A DNA stretch of 64,000 bases, from the NCBI RefSeq assembly GCF_037126465.1, contig NC_088201.1, forward strand, positions 123,516,324 to 123,580,323, in the 5' to 3' direction. The DNA is from Ornithodoros turicata (lineage: Eukaryota; Arthropoda; Arachnida; Ixodida; Argasidae). The notes below the pieces were generated by a model. The model worked only from the letters and a program-made list of their open reading frames with translations, searched no databases and was not told the origin of the DNA. Position numbers and translations under genes: made by a program. Numbering within the stretch: the first letter of the stretch is position 1; each line of letters starts with the position of its first letter. This document shows, piece by piece, positions 27,716 to 39,239 of this stretch.

Positions 27716-30170
27716 AAACAACAACTTTATTACGAGATGATCACTGGGGAGTTTCATCGCAAAGGGCGATACTCTACCCTATTGCTCGTGATGATGCGGG
27801 GAATGAAACAATGAGCCCCTTCACAATAAGGATCGAAGCCCTATGGTGTCGAGAAAGATGAAGAGATCCTTGAGGACAGAGCGTCAGTGGGCTGGATGTG
27901 GCAAGGGACCAAGCAGTTTTGTGAGAGGGAGGGGGCAAGAGTGTAGCTCGTTCAGCGTTCCGGAGAGTACGGTTAGGGAAGGTTGGCAGTGTGGGCAATC
28001 GAGAAGAATGTGCTCTAGGTCTTCAACACAACCGGAGTGACTGCAGTGGGGAGAGTCAACTTGCCTCAAGCGGTAACGCCAGTGTGCTGTCAAAGCCACA
28101 TCGAAGCGCATTCGATGAACTAATGCGGCATCTTGACGAGAGATATGTCGAGGCATGCGGAAACCTGCTCAGCATGGCGGGAAGTAGGGACTGGGCAACG
28201 TCAGAGGTCCATAGGCGGGTAGCCAGAGGAGCCACGAGACGTCGAAGTGTCGGTCTGTTCACTGCCTTCGACACCGTAATGAACTGGATCTCACAGGAGA
28301 ACCAGCCTGTGCCCTGCTTCGTAGACAAGTTTGTAAGCTATTAACACACCCATGACCAACGGTGCGGATGAGCCACGGATGCAAGAGTTTTCGATTGCTC
28401 GCAGCGCAGATGTTGAGTCAGTGAATACGACCCAATCCCGTGGGGTAAAATGAACGATGTGCTGCAGAAAGAAAAGTATGGGATAAAGTTCCGCAGCTTT
28501 GGCTGAGGTTTGATGCGAAAGGTGACGTCCTTCAACTACACCTTTGGATGACGAATGCCAACGCGGAGTTGCCATTTCGAGATGCCCCATCGGTGTCTGC
28601 TGCGGCAGACGGAGAAAACATCGCGTCTACGAGAGCATAAAAATGGGCTCGAAGGACTTGAGGGGGAACGTGATCTCTGCGGTCCTGGAGCTCCGGAAGA
28701 CGTGCGAAGGTGGGTGGCAGAGTCAGAGACCGGGGGCGCTTGGTGGTGTGGCGTCCCTAGGTATGAAGGCAGTGAAAGCGTTGCGTGTCCTCTGTGCTAC
28801 GCGATGGAAATCACTTTCAGGACAGTATCGAATTATCGTGAGCAGCGCGTGACGGGGTATGTGCGCACGCAAACGTAGGAAGTGTCGAGCCACTTCCTGC
28901 TTACGGAGAACTTCTACCGGAAGTTTACCAGCTTCAGCTAGGACTTGTCGTGTTTCAGTCATTCTAGGAACTCGAAGGCAGCGGCGAAGGCTTCAGGCTA
29001 ACAGAGCCCGAATGGTATTTAACGACGTTGTAGAAACACTGTGCAAGATTGGAAGGCTGTAAAGCACAGTCGCCCTCACCAAAATCGCGTGAACGGCTAG
29101 TAGGGAGCTTTGATCACAGCCCCATCCTAAGCCAGAAAGACGTAGAATTGCAGGAAGTCATCGCTGCGCTTTGGTTTCAAGGTGCTTAATGTGGCGAGCC
29201 CGGCGCAGGCTCGAGTCCAGGACCACACCAAGGAAGCGATGGGAACGTACAGGCTCGAGCTTCTTTGCACCAACCCGAAGAGGGAAATTTCTCATAGCTT
29301 TGTAAGTGAAAGGGAGCTCGACGCACTTCCCGGACGAATGGTTCATTCCAAGTCGCGTGAGGTAGAGATGGACACTATTTAAGGCTAGCTACATATGGCG
29401 CTGAATGGCTGGTCGTGACTTGCCTACTGTCCATAGGGCAACGGCATGCACAGACAATGCTACTTTGCGAGGAATTATCGATTTTAGGCCTGCCATTACC
29501 ACATTAAAGAGTGTAAGACTCCGAATGCTTCCTTGGGGTACGCCTTGATGAACAGGGTGCTTAGGGCTTTGGCCGTGGGATGTGTGGACAGCGACAGTTC
29601 GGTCCGTAAGGAAATCGTGCATCCAGCTAAAGAGCCGACCAGATACTCCAAAAAACCGCAAGGCATGAAGCACACAAATGTGCGAGACGTTATCATATGC
29701 TCGCTTGATGTACAGGAAAACAGATACAACGATCCGTCGATGAGCACGAGCATGTTGGACACTAGAGACTAGGTCGAGAACTGGATCCATGGAGCTCCGG
29801 TGGCGACGAAATCCAGCATTTCTTGGGGGAACACACCTTGTTTTTCGAGCCACCAGTCGAGGCGATGCAGCACCATTCTCTCCATTAGTTTTCCCATACA
29901 GCTTGTCAGGCTCACAGGGCGAAAGGAGTATGGGTATTTGGGGGTTTGCCTGGTTTTAGGATGGGAACAACCAATGCTTCCTTCCAGGTAGACGGTACGG
30001 ACCCCTCTCGCCAAGACGTATTATGAACATGAAGGAGAGGTTGGAGTGACCGCTCGTTAAGGTTTCGCAGTGCGGCATAGGTGATTTTATCTGGTAGTCG
30101 GGACGGTAAATTTTCAAGTTTCAACGCAGTCTGCAGCTCGATTACAGTAAAGTCGCGGTCCATAACCTCC
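27716..30170 (-). pseudogene. I/R1-type LINE with RNase H, decayed
   Basis: Minus-strand frames in order: RT N-terminal (PDKITYAALRNLN, FRPVSLTSCMGKLMERM at ~29900), RT core (SVFLYIKRAYDN, HQGVPQGSIRSLTLFN at ~29550-29700), connection (SHRFLGVVLDSSLRR), RNase H (SAKAAELYPILFFLQ, VVFTDSTSALRA at ~28400) and a C-terminal zinc region (CSHSGCVEDLEHILLDCP). The 3' end is AATAAAGTTGTTGTT on the minus strand at 27716. Catalytic Asp in the FLDIK-type motif is Tyr and the YADD box reads VHAVALW, so the RT is dead. Frameshifts throughout. Same family as the insert in the Polinton polB. Confidence 0.85.
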
Positions 30171-30177
30171 AGTGGAC

Positions 30178-30780
30178 GGAGCCAGTCTTAGTGAATTTCT
30201 GTCGTCATGCTCTGTGGAAGGACTTGCAGTTGTCGTCGAGGCAGCCACTTGAGTCGTTAGGACGACGGAGACGAAGACGAGGTCGAGGTAGCTTGCCGTT
30301 GTTGTCCGCACTCAAGTGGGCATCGTCACGAGTATAGCCAAAAAAAAACGGAAAGTGGGAGAGGGGAGTTGATGACTTCAAAGTGATACATAGGCAGGAT
30401 GACCGATACTGAGGGGACGGAGGCACACTGTAGGTGAGAGGTGCACTAGGATTGTCTTTCCGCTAGGCCCGTTTCTTGAAGAAAGCGCACGAGGCCGTGA
30501 AGTTTTGAAAGTCGTTCCGCACAAGAACCTTCGGGGAAGAGGACGTCCGTCAGTATGCCAGGCCTGGCGTGGAGAAGATGAGTTTGCCGCATAGTATGGT
30601 ATGCACGGCATCCTGTGAGGATATGCGCGATAGTCTCCGGATGATTACAGTGTCCACAACTGGAGTCCTCCCTGGAGTCGCTAGCGTGATTTCGTCTACA
30701 CCCTTAACGATAGCCAATGCCGCGAGAGGATTCCTTTTTGGGGGCGCATCCTCCAGAGCTCGAATGGATTAACGAGATTC
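30178..30780 (-). pseudogene. C-terminal and 3' end of a second LINE
   Basis: Minus-strand frames give FELWRMRPQKGILSRHWL, then SCGHCNHPETIAHILTGC (zinc pair and HxxxC, ~30655) and ERLSKLHGLVRFLQETGL, typical of the C-terminus of R1/I-type LINE ORF2. It lies directly upstream (on its strand) of the 27716-30170 LINE, so one probably inserted into or beside the other. Confidence 0.65.
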
Positions 30781-31459
30781 CCACTGTCCCTATCAGAATA
30801 TAGGCAGTGGGCGAATTCACATGCAAAAGAAACGAAAGCCGTTGCAGGAGCATGGCCGCTTCCGCGGGACTTGTCTCGCAATGGGGGTTTACCAGACCTG
30901 AACCAACACGGCGGCTATCTTTGCAGATTCAATGGACTTCGGGCTTGGTGGGGTTTTCCCTGCTCGTCGGTCTTGCCGCGGCGATTCTCTCGGCCGGGGA
31001 TTTGCTGGAAGATAGTAGCATTTGTCTGCACCCCCCCCCCCCAGCATTAGCCGGGTTATACCCTTACTGGATCGGTACCGGCGCTGGGGCTCTCTTCGTC
31101 CCACTCTCCTCCCCTTCCCACCAACCTCTCTTTGCTTCCGAATGTCCTGCAGATCTTTGTGGCTAGGATAAACGATGAAAGGTGTTGACAAAACCTACGC
31201 CAACGCTTCCGGTCTTCTTTCTTAAGTTATCGAGTTACCTTAGCTTTCATCCGGCGGTATGCTACAATGTCAGGAACCGTGTATTCACACGAGCCTGTTT
31301 TCTGCCGGCGCAGCGACTGACGGCGCGAGAGGGTAAATGATAAAGCGCTGAAGCTACGCCCTCCTGGAATGCCTACACAGATACTGTTCCAATGTGCTCT
31401 CAGCTTAGCGGCCGGAGATAACGTTCGCGCTGCGCTTGAAGATTGCAGCATTAATTTTA
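30781..31459. other. No recognisable gene
   Basis: Contains a C-homopolymer (31031-31042). ORFs here show no recognisable domain. Confidence 0.5.
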
Positions 31460-31830
31460 TGTGCACGGCGCTTGGTACTCAATGGACGAAAGAAGACGAA
31501 AAATGGTGGCACTTACTGTTCTCATTGACGATAGTGAATGTTACCATCACAATAAGCGGTTAAGGAAGATATGGACGAAAGAATGGGTGTCGAGGAAAGA
31601 GCACGGTCTGCAGAATAACCTTCTACGGGAGCTGCGACACGGAGACCCATGTGTCTATCGGAATGTTTTGAGAATGAATGAGGCCACTTTTGAATACATT
31701 CTGCTCCGCATAGCAAAGCGCATAAGGAGAGTATAGAGACGAATATCCGTGACAGTATACTAGCAAGTGATCGTCTGTCCATAACCTATCTGCAACAGGT
31801 TCTTCGAATTATCTGTGTGTTATTCTACCG
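31460..31830 (+). pseudogene. PIF/Harbinger transposase N-terminal fragment
   Basis: RKIWTKEWVSRKEHG, NNLLRELRHGDPCVYRNVLRMNEATFEYIL and, after a TAG and a frame change at ~31737, IRDSILASDRLSIT. This order matches the N-terminal region of HARBI1-type nucleases. No DDE part follows. Confidence 0.7.
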
Positions 31831-32596
31831 TGACTCCGCAGCAGTCAGCGGTGTTGAGTGTGATGTAAAGCAGAGACGGCTGTGGTGTAAAGGTCGCGCC
31901 TTTCGAACACAGTAAAGCAGCGTCATCGCATAACACGCTCTGCGCAAACCATTGCCGTGAATGATAAGGTTCACTTCTGATTGGAGGGCAGAATGGAGCG
32001 TACAGCTATTTTGTGTCAATGGTGTATGTGTGCTAGTTATTCTGCCGCACGTTCTGCTAAAGCAAGAAACCTTGTCCACTTTATGCAGAAGCTCAACGCT
32101 CAACGACCCATCTAACAGTTTGCTCCCCTAGACGAACTCATGCACCGTCTACGCATCTACACTGTCAGTTGTGAGCACCGTAGTCACAGTGAATTCGTAA
32201 TGGGATAACTGAATTTTATTTCGTAGGTTACTTACTAGATATAGGATAAAATTAAACGCTTTGTGCGGCCACGCGTCCGGTTTCGTTCGTGTCTCGTGGT
32301 TCCCTCTCTCGGGAGTCGGCCGAGGCGCCTCCGTTGTCATTCGATACCTGTAGAAGCAGCGATGCCTGGCGATGGATTCTTACTTCGCTAACACTACCCT
32401 TCATCCTCTATCCTCCATCTGTCTTGGTTCTTTTTTTTTTTCCTGTAGTCATGATGACGGCCACTTCTGTGTGGAAAATAACTGCGAGCCGATCCTGCCA
32501 TTACTCCCCTCCCCCTTTGTGTCAATTCGGATAAATGATAACTGACACAAAAAACCGTTCGCCCTCCTCTCTCTTCGAATCAGAAGCGACGACCCC
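31831..32596. other. No recognisable gene
   Basis: Flank between two DNA-transposon remnants. A T10-11 run near 32430. Nothing recognised. Confidence 0.45.
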
Positions 32597-33246
32597 ATTG
32601 CGGACGAGCGCAAACGGTGGCGCCCCTCGCGCGGCGGCTGAGCGAACTGCGCAGTGTGGAAACAACCAATGCAATTCGTATCTCCAGCATGCGGTAGCTT
32701 ATTATTTGTGAAGATCACCGTGTATTGTCATGCGTGCCAGCGGTGGATCCAAACGAAATTCGTGGTAACAGTGCCTTTGTTGCAATTTATGACAGTTGGA
32801 GAGGAATGTGTGTCTGTCTCACGTCGTGTTACAGCGCGCTTATGGGTGTATATTTGCATTGCAGTGCCTCTGACGATGGCCACACTTCTTGACCACGTTG
32901 GGGACAGGAAGGGTTGCTTTATAGAAGGAGACGAGGTACTGTCCGCTGGCCACGGTTATCGAATGTGGTGTCGAAAACGCAACGACAGCGAAAACAGATG
33001 TTTTAGCGTTTGTGCTACAAACGTCAGCCCTGTCGGGTGACCGAGTGACACCGAGTGACTGCAACATTGAACGGCGGCGGAATCGAAAGGGTTTTCTGCA
33101 CGTGTAAGGCCGGGTAAGTTTCAGAGTGAAAGTACGCAGTTGTGTATTTCCTCAGAGAAGTGTATCACAAGCCAGGTTCTCGCTATTCATATTAATGCAA
33201 GACGAACTCGATTTACCGCAGGCTTTCATAACTCTGCAAGCACTGT

Positions 33247-33931
33247 GTGGCGATATTACTTGTCATCAAAGAGAGAAAGGTTCTTCCGCAGCTATCCTGC
33301 ACTGACGTGACTCAGCGCTGGGGTAAGCAGGCCAAAGAAACGGTGCAAAGAAGATTCAAGCCACGCCATGCAGCTGATCTTCCGTGCTCAAGAGAGGTAA
33401 CGATGATGTGTGGCACACGCATATGTTCAACATGACTTTTCATACTTTTCTTTAACTTATTGTATTGCATGAAGGGTGCCTGCTACACTACCGCATTTAT
33501 GTCATTAAATTATGGACAAGAGCGAACACAATGCAGGGACACGTTGAAAGTAATTTTGTGCTCGTCGTGACGGGGATTTTCATTTAAACAAGGAAATAAG
33601 AGGCTGTTCACCCGATGGTGAAGTTAGGTTCAGCTGTGCTTGTTGCCGCAATTCAGTTGTGCTTGTGGAGATCAAGTGTCCCATGCAGACTAAAAATGCA
33701 TTTAAAGATAGGAAGCAGCAGCAGCCACTGCCATATTATTCAATGCAAATGAACACTCAGATGAGAATAACAGGTGCCCACAGCTATGACTTTTCCGTGT
33801 ACAAAGTCCCTGATGATTACAGTTGCGTGAGATACAAGTTTGATGAACCTGGTTTCAACTCCGCAGTGGCAGCCCTCAAGGAGTTGTACACGATGCATCT
33901 GTACAGTGCTATGATCAGTGATTGCACATAA
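33247..33931 (+). CDS. YqaJ-type exonuclease of the ISL2EU element (spliced, partial)
   Basis: Last exon ~33605-33931: CSPDGEVRFSCACC, then VVLVEIKCPMQTKN and YYSMQMNTQMRITGAHSYDF. The SPDG Asp and the E-x-K of EIKCP are the catalytic signature of the lambda-exonuclease/YqaJ fold, and the Q-rich helix follows as expected. An upstream exon (33247-33395, LPQLSCTDVTQRWGKQ..., donor GAG|GTAACG) resembles the N-terminal part of such proteins. The intron is ~200 bp. Earlier exons are not resolved. It presumably processes DNA ends during transposition. Confidence 0.7.
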
Positions 33932-34194
33932 TGTTGTTTAGTATTTGTGGCAGTGTATTTGTATTACACGTGAGAAATTGTTTTAATGTTTAATGTCTCC
34001 GTACGTATAGTACTCCCAAAGTCATACAGCAGTACAACACATCCTTTGTTTCTGTAGAACTGTAAACGTGGCATTGTGATAACTAGCTGTGCAATAAATG
34101 TGGCATTTGTGTTATTAATCGTTGTCAAGGACATTCACAAAAAAAGGTTACAAAAATCAGAAGTAAAAGGTCATAAATTAGAGAACTTGACGGT

Positions 34195-35028
34195 CTACAG
34201 CTCTTCATCACAACATCCTTTGAATATTGGCCTTGACAGGTTACCTATGCACGCAGAGATAAGCACAATATCATCGAAATATTTCAACAAGTCAACGTCA
34301 AATGGATCCCTGAGAATCCTGAAGACTTTGATTCTTTGAATTGCTCTTTCGACGTGTACGCGAGCAGCAGCAATTCTCTGGTTTTCTAGTGATTCTGCCT
34401 CAGATAGTTGCTTCTTACGGCACAAAAATGGAGGCCTGTACAGTTTCAAGCCAACCTCGTCACAGAGTGAATCCATAAGAAATCCTTTGTCTACCATTAC
34501 TGCATCTTTCCTGTCACATAGGTGAAGCACCCCAGATTCCTTTGTAATATGAGAGTCGGAGGTTCGGCCACCATAACCTTTGCTCAAGAAGCTTATCATC
34601 CCACCTGGAGTCTTACCCACAAGAACCTTGATAGTGTACCTTCCTTTATAGAGGCTGTACGTTGGTATTCGTGACAGAAGGTCCTTTGGCCTCTGTAGGG
34701 GGAATTCGGTACAGTGTGGGACAACACGTGTGTCTTTGTACGGTACGAAGTGGGGCCCCATGTTTGTAAAGACCTCGTCTTTCTCTGGCCAGTAAAATGC
34801 AGGAGTCAAGGCAACTGCTAATATGCCAATGGAGCACTTAAAAACTGTAGCAACTGTCGTCCTGTGATTGCGGAATAAGATAGCGAGAAGGCTATAGGGA
34901 ACATTATGGTACAGCTTGACAACAGTCATGAGCACTGCATCTTCATCACTTAGAGAAAACCCTCTTGGCATGATTGTCTTGCGCAATTCTTTGTACTCTC
35001 GAACTATATTGTTGAAGGGTTCTAGACA
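34195..35028 (-). CDS. DDE transposase of the ISL2EU element, probably inactive
   Basis: A 263-codon ORF from 34986; the frame is open further upstream to ~35028, so the true start is in an upstream exon (THAP at 36 kb). Features: helix-turn-helix-like region (YSLLAILFRNHRTTVATVF), RPKDLLSRIPTYSLYKG, VLVGKTPGGMISFLSKGYGG, then VMVDKGF (Asp166 of the ORF) and IAAARVHVERAIQRIK (Glu213). The first catalytic position, in relatives DCTE, reads HCTE (His91), which would abolish activity unless it is a tolerated change. Confidence 0.8.
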   Translation of the reverse strand, partial: CLEPFNNIVREYKELRKTIMPRGFSLSDEDAVLMTVVKLYHNVPYSLLAILFRNHRTTVATVFKCSIGILAVALTPAFYWPEKDEVFTNMGPHFVPYKDTRVVPHCTEFPLQRPKDLLSRIPTYSLYKGRYTIKVLVGKTPGGMISFLSKGYGGRTSDSHITKESGVLHLCDRKDAVMVDKGFLMDSLCDEVGLKLYRPPFLCRKKQLSEAESLENQRIAAARVHVERAIQRIKVFRILRDPFDVDLLKYFDDIVLISACIGNLSRPIFKGCCDEEL

Positions 35029-36004
35029 GGGAAGGGAGGTGAGTGCTGTCAGTTCCCCCTGACTTTGTATGTCCTTTGCTGAAACTAGGGGGAGATCTTT
35101 CTCTTCTCATATGTATTCACTTGGCAACCAAAATCAATAGTAAGTCCCTGAAATTCACTGATGATGGCACCTGCTTCCACGCAAGATTGTTCATCATAAC
35201 CTTCACATTCTGGGGCTTGGAGCTGAACATTGCGGCTACTTGATGTCGCAGTGGGACTTCTCACTTAAAAAAAAAAATTGCAAATAATAAAATTAAAATA
35301 CGCATGAGTGTATGCGATACACTTAGATAGTAGGATATCTTCCTCACCATCATTTTGATCGCAGGACTGGGACAGTTGCGCTTCCCTTTCAGCCAGGATG
35401 GACACATCGCAAAAAGGTGTTGCAGAATCTCTAATTTAATAGTGATCTTCTATCACAGTGAAATGCAAGTGTGAAATATAGTTGGCCCACAAGCTTTACC
35501 AGGCACTGTAGGCTGTTACATTTGCGTGTTGCCTCCATTAGTGGAAGTGCGGAAGCACAGTAAGTCTACTAAACCGCATACAGATATCACGCCGTTGCGC
35601 CGTTGCGTTGCAGCAGTGTAAAATCCGCGATGCAATGGTAAGCCGGTCGACGCGGCCATAGCGTTCGAATATGCAGCCGGCCTCCGTAGAAACCACCACG
35701 TGAACACGCGCGTGCGGAATGTTTGCTATGCGTAATTACATCCCAGATGGGCTACAACAGGTACACAACTCCAACAATTCTGCACAATATTGGCGAAGTG
35801 CTCAGTGTCGTACCTGTGGCACAGCAGCGACTCCTCTCGGGCCTGCTCTTGCTGGGCGCTTGTCGAGCGGTCGCGTGGGAAGATGTCTGGACAGCACAGC
35901 ACTTCGTTTGAGAAAACGACGTTTCGCGTCTAAACGTGTTATCAAAAGTAGCATACCGCATCAGTGGTCAACCGAGCAGTGGTGATAAAGCTTGCGCTTC
36001 ACCT

Positions 36005-36154
36005 TCACTCTGAAGTCGCCATCCGCGCCTGCTTCTCGTTTCGTAGCTTTATTAGCCACTTCTTACGAAGCTTTTCATCCTTCGGGTAGTTATGAAAAGT
36101 GATCCCTGGCGTAGCAACTGATGATTTGCAGTTAAAAACGGTGCAATATCGCAT
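36005..36154 (-). CDS. THAP-type zinc finger exon of the ISL2EU transposase
   Basis: ATG at 36154: MRYCTVFNCKSSV..., with C-x4-C, then GITFHNYPKDEKLRKKWLIKLRN, the signature first half of a THAP domain. The second metal pair is not in this exon; the frame stops just after a possible donor (GAAG|GTGAAG). It would bind the element ends. Confidence 0.7.
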   Translation of the reverse strand: MRYCTVFNCKSSVATPGITFHNYPKDEKLRKKWLIKLRNEKQARMATSE

Positions 36155-36264
36155 GACGAGTACCAGCGAGGGCCACATTGCGGGCGAACTCTCCGGTTGT
36201 TTCCACACTACGGGCTGGTCACGTGACTTTCAGAGCACCCCCTGTAGGTCGCGCTCGTCGCCAA

Positions 36265-37739
36265 TAGCTCGTGGCCATGGTTGGTGCATAGCGTGCAATG
36301 CCGTGAAGTTCGGTTTTTAGAGTGCAGAAATCGGATGGTTGAAGTCCGATCCCCTCCTCTCGTAGCTTCCAATTCCTGCGTTTCACTGGCCCCATTGCTT
36401 TAGCTTGGGGCCCTTTTGGGGCCCAACGCACCTTTTAGCTTGGTCGAGTGTTCGGTTTGGAAAGGAGACGTTGATTGCGGCAAGGTCACGCTGGAACTTC
36501 TCGAGCTCCTCCTTGGATTCAGTGTAGCCTGTCCACGTGTGGCCGTCTTTCTTTAAGCCACGCAGGTGCTTTCTGACAACGTCTTCTTCAGAGGATGTCG
36601 AGTGGGAGCTCTCCATTGAGAGATGCACAACCGCGATTACGCAATCGCAGACAAAACGTTGAAAGCTGAAGTTGATTTGTTCCCGCCAAACTACCGACAG
36701 CGAAGTGCGAAGTTGCGACGAAAAACAACAAAGAAAAGCCAGAATGGCATCTTCGTTGCTATGCGACGAGCGAGCATACGCAGGGGTTCCGCTTCTGGAA
36801 GCTACTGCGAAATACCTCTCCCGAAGTTGCCACTTCAAGATGGGCTCTGTACAAGTATTCGGGGTTCCTCAAGACTTGTTTAAAGAGCAAGAAGTAAGTA
36901 TTACTGCAGCAATAATGCTCCTGAAACTACGTACAGCCAGCTTGTGTAACTACGTTCCACATAAGCGAGTGATTATCCTTAATTTCAACCATGTTACTTG
37001 CACAGCAAGAACCATTCGCATTGAGCACAAAGTTATGAGGAAATTCTATCACAAACTTCTTCCCTGCGGAATTACAATGACGAAGTGCAGACTGCACAGC
37101 CACCACCTCATAGATGGAAAGTGTACTTTCTTAGGATAACGTAGTACTATTTTCTTTACATAGGACATTTTAATGTAAGTGCTCGACAATTGAAACATGG
37201 TCTCCTTGAAGTTGTGAATACAAACCTTTTACATAGCAAGCATAAAAAAAATGTGTAATCATGTTCTGTGAATAACCAGGCTAATAGAATGGAACACTGT
37301 GGACGACGGGAACACTTCGGAGCATCACAGTGTAGCTACTCCAGAAGGTATCTACACCATACAATGTTAGGTGAAAGTAAGAGTACAGTAAACGATAGAT
37401 GAGGTTAGATGACAACAGTAGTCATATATTTACATGATATATTATGTATAAATATAGTACATTTACACAATATTTATATGACAAGCAGTACATAAAATTG
37501 TGCATGATAAAATTGCACAAAAATAGTAAGTATACATGTGATAGTTGTCCTGCCTGTATGAGCGTGCTTGTCCACAGAACATTGGTTTTTCCCATTAGCT
37601 GATATTTCGGAGAAGATGCAAGCATAAAAATGCGGAACTAAAAAGTAGATCACTAAGTAATGCATTTTCATATTACTATTCTCAGTCAATATGCACTGTA
37701 TTTGCTGTTCCCGTGTACCACAACATATTTTGTACAATG
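36265..37739. other. No recognised gene; one open minus-strand frame
   Basis: A minus-strand ORF at 36383-36838 contains GHTWTGYTESKEELEKFQRDLAA, which looks protein-like but which I cannot assign. The plus-strand ORF 36672-37139 ends its first part at a donor-like AAGTAAGT (36891). AT-rich beyond 37140. Confidence 0.35.
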
Positions 37740-37752
37740 ATTTGTTATGCAG

Positions 37753-38700
37753 GCATTCTCCTCTCAATGATCCACGAAGAGCCATCTGCTTCACCTGATG
37801 AAACGAGCACCGAAGAGAACACCAGCGAGGTGAGCTCTTTCACACATAATTTGCTACATGATGCAGAATATCTCTACAATACAATATTGCTGTCCTTTTT
37901 CTAGAGAAGCTCAGGCCAAACCTTTGAGGTGTCCGACACGTTCCGAGGACTGAGGAGTCAAAAGGAAAGGAATGAGTCCCCCAGCATTCGGCCACAGAGG
38001 CCAACAAAACCGAAGTTACCTGACACAGGCACTGGCCGCAGCAACTAAATAGATGGCAAGCGGTCGCAGCACACGCCTGCAGATCGATGCAGACGACTGC
38101 GATGCAATGTTTTTACTGTGTTTGAGAGACAGGATTAAAGCCCTAACGAACCAAAAAAGAAAAAAAAGGGATCGCGCAGCTACAAATTGGGAAGCTACTG
38201 TTTGACTTGGATTTTGGGGAAGACAGTGAGCAGGAGTAATAATGTTAGAATTTACTTTTTGGTGATGAGTGATATATCGTGTCCTAATCCAACACTCTTT
38301 TTTAATACATGGTACAGCTAAAGACGACCCTCTGTAGACTGTACATGTACAATGCAATGCTACTATAGTCCTTCAATGCGAGTTCTGGCCAAACCTTTGA
38401 AGAATCTTAGACATACAGAGGTTCAAGAAATCAGGAAGAATGGAATGAGACCACCTACTGTCCCAACACACAGACCGTGTGCCTGACCGTAAACGGAAGG
38501 CGTCAGGGGATACAAGTTTGACACAGGGCCTGGCTGTACCTACTGGGAGCCACAGCCGATACCACATGTTAATGCAGGTGATGATGACACGACGTTTTTA
38601 TTGAGACACAGGGGCAACATGAAAGCACTGTCGAACAACAACAACAAAAAATAAAAAATAAAGAAGCTCGCGAATACAAGAGGTCCTTTCCGACCATGAG
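37753..38700 (+). pseudogene. Harbinger second protein (Myb/MADF-BESS-like C-terminus), with duplicated exon
   Basis: Exon 37753-37829 (acceptor TTATGCAG, donor GAG|GTGAGC), then intron to 37904 (TTTTTCTAG) and the next exon. The latter ends in TAA near 38048, but a downstream frame reads DDCDAMFLLCLRDRIKAL, resembling the C-terminal DxxFLLSL motif of Harbinger partners. The same text recurs diverged at 38376-38680 (AGTTCTGGCCAAACCTTTGA, then FLLRHRGNMKALS), so the last exon is tandemly duplicated. Broken by stops in both copies. Confidence 0.5.
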
Positions 38701-39239
38701 GTTGATGACAATGAATGCAGTCACTAAATACTGCTTTGAGATGCAATATGCAACGTCATGGGAACAAGGTTAGACAGAGACACTCACGCTAGCAACTCAG
38801 CTTATACGTACTTGAGAAAAACAGGGTAGGACAAACCTGGCAGGTGTGTCTCCACAAAAGCAACCTCAGTGGAAGAAACGATTACACTTCTGGCTAACGT
38901 TAACATAACTAGCACTTAAAGTGTTGCTCCAACACTCTCGGGTGACGAATCACGGAGAACAAGCCTGTACTACCATTCGAGTTCACCAGCCTTTGAACAA
39001 AAAAGTTCGCAAATGTATTGCGAACTTCTTTGGCGACCTCAGCATATACGTTACTGCCCTAACGTCGTACACTGGCAAGGCTATCATCTTTTCGCCATAG
39101 TCCATCGTTCACTCTTCCATCCCTCTCTTCGTAAACTACATATCCTCGAGGGCAATATGGGCTGTGCCTCTCTTCAATGTCACGTGTACCTTAAGAAATT
39201 ATGCAGGCACACAGTGGCCCAGACAATATCATTAATCTT

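Larger units (their letters stand above)
32597..36264. mobile_element. ISL2EU-type DNA transposon (~3.67 kb)
   Basis: Imperfect ~70-bp inverted ends: outer ATTG..GACGAGCGC and inner AGTGTGGAAACAACC (32653-32667) match the complement of 36195-36262. Inside, on the plus strand, a YqaJ-type exonuclease; on the minus strand, a THAP zinc finger exon and a DDE transposase. A transposase plus a YqaJ exonuclease is the known ISL2EU composition. Boundaries are approximate. Confidence 0.75.
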
